Source of the DNA: Candidatus Stahliibacteriota bacterium
GTDB taxonomy: Bacteria > Hydrothermota > Tepidihabitantia > SM23-42
Assembly (NCBI GenBank): GCA_030670605.1
Contig: DAOVBK010000050.1
Span: 1 to 8,674 of the forward strand
Direction: 5' to 3'
Length of the DNA: 8,674 nt
Positions 5,998 to 8,674 of the stretch are shown here, piece after piece. Within the stretch, counting starts at the first letter, position 1, and each line of letters starts with the position of its first letter. The notes under the pieces are model-generated. The model ran no database searches and was not told the origin of the DNA. It was given only the letters and a program-made list of their open reading frames with translations. Made by a program: the position numbers and the translations under genes.

Positions 5998-6090
5998 TTC
6001 GAGTAAGTCCTGTCACAGACAGGACGCATCGAGAAGTTCTTCATTCTCGATTCGCGCGGAGCGCTCACTCGAACAGTACTTAAAAATTAC
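5998..6090. repeat. Nested TTCGAG/TCGAGAA hairpin element, copy B (elaborated)
   Basis: The outer arms are TTCGAG (5999-6004) and CTCGAA (6068-6073); the inner arms are TCGAGAA (6029-6035) and TTCTCGA (6044-6050) with an 8-nt loop, exactly as in copy A. The gaps between outer and inner arms are larger. On the left they carry an extra perfect hairpin, GTCCTGTC (6007-6014) with GACAGGAC (6018-6025); on the right a small GCGC-GGA-GCGC hairpin (6054-6064). The result is a four-way-junction fold. Confidence 0.7.
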
Positions 6091-6142
6091 CCTTGGAGCG
6101 AACGGTAGTGAGTCTGCCCTGAGCTTATCGAAAGGTCGAGAA
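6091..6142. repeat. Degenerate dispersed-repeat fragment
   Basis: The stretch holds GAGCGAACGGTAGTGAGT (6096-6113), then GCCCTGAGC and TCGAAAGG, and ends TCGAGAAG (6135-6142), the inner-left arm motif of the nested element. The pieces resemble dispersed repeats frequent in environmental genomes. It is not a full copy of the elements at 1785 or 5998. Confidence 0.4.
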
Positions 6143-6160
6143 GCATGGGTTGGTTCGCGG

Positions 6161-6220
6161 TTGCGAAAAACGATTCGGTTTCGCAAACAAAATTGATTTT
6201 CGATACGCTTTTCGAAACCG
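6161..6220. repeat. Two mutually exclusive hairpins
   Basis: TTGCGAAA (6161-6168) pairs with TTTCGCAA (6179-6186). Alternatively CGGTTTCG (6176-6183) pairs with CGAAACCG (6213-6220). Both are perfect 8-bp stems and both use bases 6179-6183, so only one can form at a time. The element lies between the two convergent genes, 71 bases beyond the stop of the minus-strand phosphoesterase gene. Confidence 0.45.
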
Positions 6221-6251
6221 GAAAACGACTAACGCAATTTCTTCCGTGTAT

Positions 6252-6292
6252 ATTCGCGTGTATCAGTGTCTTTGATTCGCGTCCATTCGCGT
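6252..6292 (-). repeat. ACGCGAAT direct repeats abutting the phosphoesterase stop
   Basis: ATTCGCGT on the plus strand (ACGCGAAT on the minus) occurs three times: 6252-6259, 6275-6282 and 6285-6292. The last copy overlaps the final base position of the minus-strand stop codon (6292-6294). This resembles the ACGCGAATGG-type dispersed repeat known from environmental genomes (from memory). Confidence 0.5.
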
Positions 6293-8025
6293 CACTGGAA
6301 TTCGATCAATCCAAACATCGTCGGGTCGTGGAAAAATGGCAATGACCAGTATGCGGCATCATTGACCCTCGTCTGCAGCCGTCGGAAATTGAAACCCCAC
6401 TGTTCTTCGCTGTACGGTGCGAGTTCTTTTCTGGGAATTCTAATCTCCAGTATCCATGCATCTTCTTCTCTTCCGGCTTTCGCTTCCCACGGTCCAGTCC
6501 ATGACAAGTCTTTAGTGCTCTCGCCATCAATTAAGCTGCATAACCGGTCAAAAACCACGCCGTTGCTGTTGATAATCGCCTGATAGTATGTTTGCTGGTC
6601 CATATTCGTATCAAAGAAAAACCACAGATTATCATCCGAATAGGTCGCGCCGTCGTGTTCAGTTGCGTCCGCAGTAAGTTGCGAAAAATCACTCTCAAAA
6701 CAGCGCGCAGCAATGTACAGATTGTCTGCGTCATGGCACAGATACACCTCGGTCCGGTCATCCAAGGGGTCTGGCTGCCAGCCATACCCTCCGTAGTGCG
6801 CAATCGGAACAGCTTTTTGCCACACTGATTCGAGTTTTCCATCAATGACAGGCGCTGATTTTACTTTCATCACCTTCTTGAGGCGTTTGATCGGAAGGTA
6901 TGTATATGATGTGCATAATTTGCCATAGGCAAATGGATAGAGAAACGCAAAATGCGGTATCGGGAAAATCTGAGAACCATCATCTACAGTAACACTAAAT
7001 GAGTATCGTTTGGCGGCGTCCGACGCTATCTCGACCGACATACCAGCTGGTGAAATAGTGTACCGCGCCGGATCATAATCCCATATCACTGGTTGTACTA
7101 TTGAATCCGGACCAAAGTTGTGTATTGTCGCTGAGATATCGTGTGTCACACTGCGCTCACCATCACGAACCATAAATGGCGCAATCTCCACTGCCTCTTC
7201 ATCAACCCTGTCTATCACCCGCAAATCACTGGCAGTCAATAGATTACGCATAAACACATTGTCTTTGCGAACAACCGCAATGTTATTTTCACTGCCCTTT
7301 ACCGTCACAAAAAGATAGTGAAAGAAGTGCCCTCTGCCATAATCTCGGGAACCCATGCCACCACCGGAGCTACCAACATTGATATATTCCACTGCATTTC
7401 TATTGTAGTAAGAGTACTGATGATGATGGCCAGTGAAGACAATGCTGACACCATATTCGTCAAACAGCTCCATGAGCGGTTCTGTTGTGTCACTCTGCAA
7501 TGCGTACAGGTATGTTGGTATGTGGTAGAACACAAAAATATTCTCCGCATCCTTGTTTTTCTGGAAATCGTTTTCCAACCACTGCACCTGCTCTTCATCC
7601 ATCTCTTGTGGCGGGGTCCAGTATGTCATTGTATTGTCAAGAATGATGAAGTGACTGTTCGCATAATCAAACGAATAGTAGCGCTTAACACCGGTCCGTG
7701 TTTCATAGATTGCGCGATCAACTTCATTGATGATATCATGATTTCCAGCGACATAGTAGAATGGACATGATAACTGCTCTACCATCCCAATCAATGTGTC
7801 CCACTGAGCATGGAGAGACATTGTGTCTCCAGTATACCCATGAATGAGGTCACCGACGCACATGACGAAATCAGGGGCAAAAAGCTTCACCTCATCAATG
7901 ATCTCAGGGAATACACCTGCAACACATCCACCAGTACGGTCACCAACCACGACAAAGCGGAATGAACCATCACCGGCAGCAAAGATCATGGTACTGAACA
8001 GTATTAGAATCATGAGTCTTTTCAT
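6292..8025 (-). CDS. Exported calcineurin-like metallophosphoesterase with C-terminal CBM9-like domain
   Basis: This 577-residue protein has a signal peptide (MKRLMILILFSTMIFAA, cleavage near 17). The phosphoesterase domain (about 22-255) shows the metal-site motifs in order: GDR (28-30, replacing the usual DXH), GDLIH (58-62), GNHD (94-97), YHIP (H168) and GHHH (199-202). About 256-380 looks like a beta-rich linker. From about 387 (KSAPVIDGKLESVW) to the end lies a CBM9-like beta sandwich, with YLCHDADNLYIAARC and WILEIRIPRKEL patterns as in exported FCB-group proteins. The substrate is unknown; phosphodiesters or phosphomonoesters are likely, with CBM9 suggesting glycan binding. No type IX tail is present. 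The start is fixed by AGGAGG (plus-strand 8030-8035), 4 bases before the ATG, and by the signal peptide. It stands alone and converges on rpiB. Asp-X-Arg in motif I is a common variant, so activity is plausible. Confidence 0.9.
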   Translation of the reverse strand: MKRLMILILFSTMIFAAGDGSFRFVVVGDRTGGCVAGVFPEIIDEVKLFAPDFVMCVGDLIHGYTGDTMSLHAQWDTLIGMVEQLSCPFYYVAGNHDIINEVDRAIYETRTGVKRYYSFDYANSHFIILDNTMTYWTPPQEMDEEQVQWLENDFQKNKDAENIFVFYHIPTYLYALQSDTTEPLMELFDEYGVSIVFTGHHHQYSYYNRNAVEYINVGSSGGGMGSRDYGRGHFFHYLFVTVKGSENNIAVVRKDNVFMRNLLTASDLRVIDRVDEEAVEIAPFMVRDGERSVTHDISATIHNFGPDSIVQPVIWDYDPARYTISPAGMSVEIASDAAKRYSFSVTVDDGSQIFPIPHFAFLYPFAYGKLCTSYTYLPIKRLKKVMKVKSAPVIDGKLESVWQKAVPIAHYGGYGWQPDPLDDRTEVYLCHDADNLYIAARCFESDFSQLTADATEHDGATYSDDNLWFFFDTNMDQQTYYQAIINSNGVVFDRLCSLIDGESTKDLSWTGPWEAKAGREEDAWILEIRIPRKELAPYSEEQWGFNFRRLQTRVNDAAYWSLPFFHDPTMFGLIEFQ

Positions 8026-8113
8026 AACTCCTCCTCTTGGTTCTTACTAATCATCTTGATTAACTGCACAAAAGAATAGTAGAATAACACACAAACCAAC
8101 AGTTTCATGTCTA
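8026..8113 (-). promoter_or_regulatory. Upstream region of the phosphoesterase gene
   Basis: It holds the ribosome binding site (8030-8035) and an AT-rich stretch. The only promoter-like pair I see on the minus strand is TTGGTT (8094-8099) and TATTCT (8073-8078) with a short 15-base spacer, which is weak. A small TCATG/CATGA inverted repeat spans 8105-8119. Confidence 0.25.
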
Positions 8114-8230
8114 TCATGAAGCACATGCCTTCATGGCTGCTTCAGCTTTTGCTGTCCACGTTTTTGCTTTAATGAATCTGAAAATATCGAGGTCCTTTTT
8201 GAGACTCTCTACGCACTGTTCCCTTCTTCC
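8114..8230 (-). other. 38-codon open stretch, possible gene remnant
   Basis: After the stop codons that end the GGDEF reading frame, the same frame is open for 38 codons and ends in TGA (8114-8116). The peptide is helical and lysine-rich, with the segments ESLKKDLDIFRFIKAK and AKAEAAMKACAS. It has no good start codon and I do not recognise it. It could be the C-terminal debris of another gene or chance. Confidence 0.2.
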
Positions 8231-8635
8231 TTATCACGGTATCAGATTTACGCAATTCTCGTTTCAAGAAATGCGCAAATCTTTAGTGACCTCATCCCCT
8301 TTCATGTGACCGTGTGTATCATTGATCTCTTTGAAGTGATCGATATCAATCCAGACAATCGAGAGCGGCACCCTGCTCGTGATCAACTCGGTGATTGTAT
8401 CCTTCTGTACTTCATTTAAGTACCGTTTATTATAGTCGCCCGTCAGTGTATCGAGATACAAAGAATCGTGTTCAGACATACGTTCAAATATAGCGTGGAG
8501 GCGTACACTTGTCAAGAAGTTATAGTCAATGCGCCGATACATCGCTACCCGAGGGACGTGTTGTAGAGACGAAGGGTCATTATCCCGTAGTGGTCGAGCT
8601 TGCTCGACGCCATCCTGCAGAGTAAACTCTGCCAC
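8229..8635 (-). pseudogene. Frameshifted and truncated GGDEF (diguanylate cyclase) gene
   Basis: The main frame (8635 to 8264, 123 codons from a GTG) has the N-terminal half of a GGDEF domain: LDTLTGDYNKRYL, then IVWIDIDHFKEINDTHGHMKGDEV with the usual metal and nucleotide contact residues. After KD the frame goes wrong and stops at 8264-8266. Read from 8276 in the next frame it continues AHFLKRELRKSDTVIR, exactly what should follow, so about one base was lost near 8276-8279. The GG(D/E)EF signature expected next is absent, as is the rest of the domain. The first 17 codons (to 8587) lie inside a palindromic repeat, so the GTG start is not the ancestral one; ATGs at 8542 and 8479 are alternatives. 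Such proteins make cyclic di-GMP; this one cannot. Confidence 0.8.
8487..8515 (-). promoter_or_regulatory. Near-consensus promoter inside the GGDEF remnant
   Basis: On the minus strand TTGACA (8510-8515) and TATATT (8487-8492) are separated by 17 bases. Seven bases after the -10 box comes an in-frame ATG (8477-8479) that starts MSEHDSLYLDTLTG. Initiation at the usual distance would begin at or next to this ATG, so the transcript would be leaderless. It may also be chance. Confidence 0.4.
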
Positions 8636-8638
8636 TAC
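8587..8638. repeat. Four-armed palindromic repeat (GTAGTGG ... CCACTAC)
   Basis: The outer arms GTAGTGG (8587-8593) and CCACTAC (8632-8638) are perfect inverted repeats. Between them lie two perfect hairpins: GTCGAGC/GCTCGAC with a 2-base centre (8593-8608) and GCAGAGT/ACTCTGC with a 2-base centre (8617-8632), joined by 8 bases. The whole 52-base unit can fold into a cruciform on either strand. It resembles a dispersed element of environmental genomes (from memory) and supplies the first codons of the GGDEF remnant frame. Confidence 0.75.
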
Positions 8639-8674
8639 AGCTTCGTTGGATTGTTAGATAGCTGTATCGTTGTA

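Larger units (their letters stand above)
5764..6251. other. Second non-coding gap filled with palindromic repeats
   Basis: This lies between the convergent rpiB (+) and phosphoesterase (-) genes, and I see no credible gene in it. It repeats the order of the first gap: 8-nt-unit inverted repeat, GC-rich hairpin, nested TTCGAG element, then other palindromes. No clear terminator with a T-run is visible for either flanking gene; the hairpins may do that work. Confidence 0.7.

Noticed and set aside
5984..6345. Plus-strand open frames of 66-70 codons
   Set aside because: They run through repeat elements and into the antisense of the phosphoesterase gene; the composition is that of palindromes.

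Overview
The window comes from an uncultured bacterium, probably of the FCB superphylum or a neighbouring candidate phylum such as WOR-3/Stahlbacteria. That placement is an inference. It rests on a secreted M1 peptidase with a C-terminal type IX secretion (Por) sorting domain, a glycosyltransferase of the kind found beside radical SAM/selenodomain proteins, a CBM9-fused secreted phosphoesterase, and gaps filled with short palindromic repeats. No marker gene in the window fixes the taxonomy.

Layout. 1-1586 (+) is the 3' part of the M1 aminopeptidase gene. 1587-2238 is non-coding: a chain of palindromic elements, then a good sigma70-type promoter and a possibly structured leader. 2239-3614 (+) reads as one transcription unit: a 46-codon remnant of a biotin-synthase-like radical SAM gene, an intact family 2 glycosyltransferase, and a CDP-alcohol phosphatidyltransferase (PgsA type). 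3725-5763 (+) is a second unit: the N-terminal third of an ArsS-like radical SAM gene, an intact transaldolase and ribose-5-phosphate isomerase B. 5764-6291 is a second repeat-filled gap. 6292-8025 (-) encodes an exported metallophosphoesterase with a CBM9-like C-terminal domain. 8114-8635 (-) holds debris, mainly a frameshifted and truncated GGDEF gene whose apparent start lies inside a cruciform repeat.

How the genes fit together. Tal and RpiB both serve the non-oxidative pentose phosphate pathway. PgsA and the glycosyltransferase point to envelope lipid or glycolipid synthesis. The glycosyltransferase and the ArsS fragment belong to families that often occur together, so this may be what is left of a larger arsenosugar or selenodomain-type cluster. 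The peptidase and phosphoesterase are exported hydrolases.

The most unusual points are: (1) two separate radical SAM 5' remnants, each with its own ribosome binding site and each stopping exactly one base before the ATG of an intact gene; (2) two copies of an inverted repeat built from 8-nt units; (3) two copies of a nested hairpin element with fixed stems, a fixed 8-nt loop length and variable side arms, lying in the same order and at nearly the same distance from the 8-nt element in both gaps; (4) a four-armed GTAGTGG/CCACTAC repeat at the start of a dying GGDEF gene. I found no complete new enzymatic or defence system.
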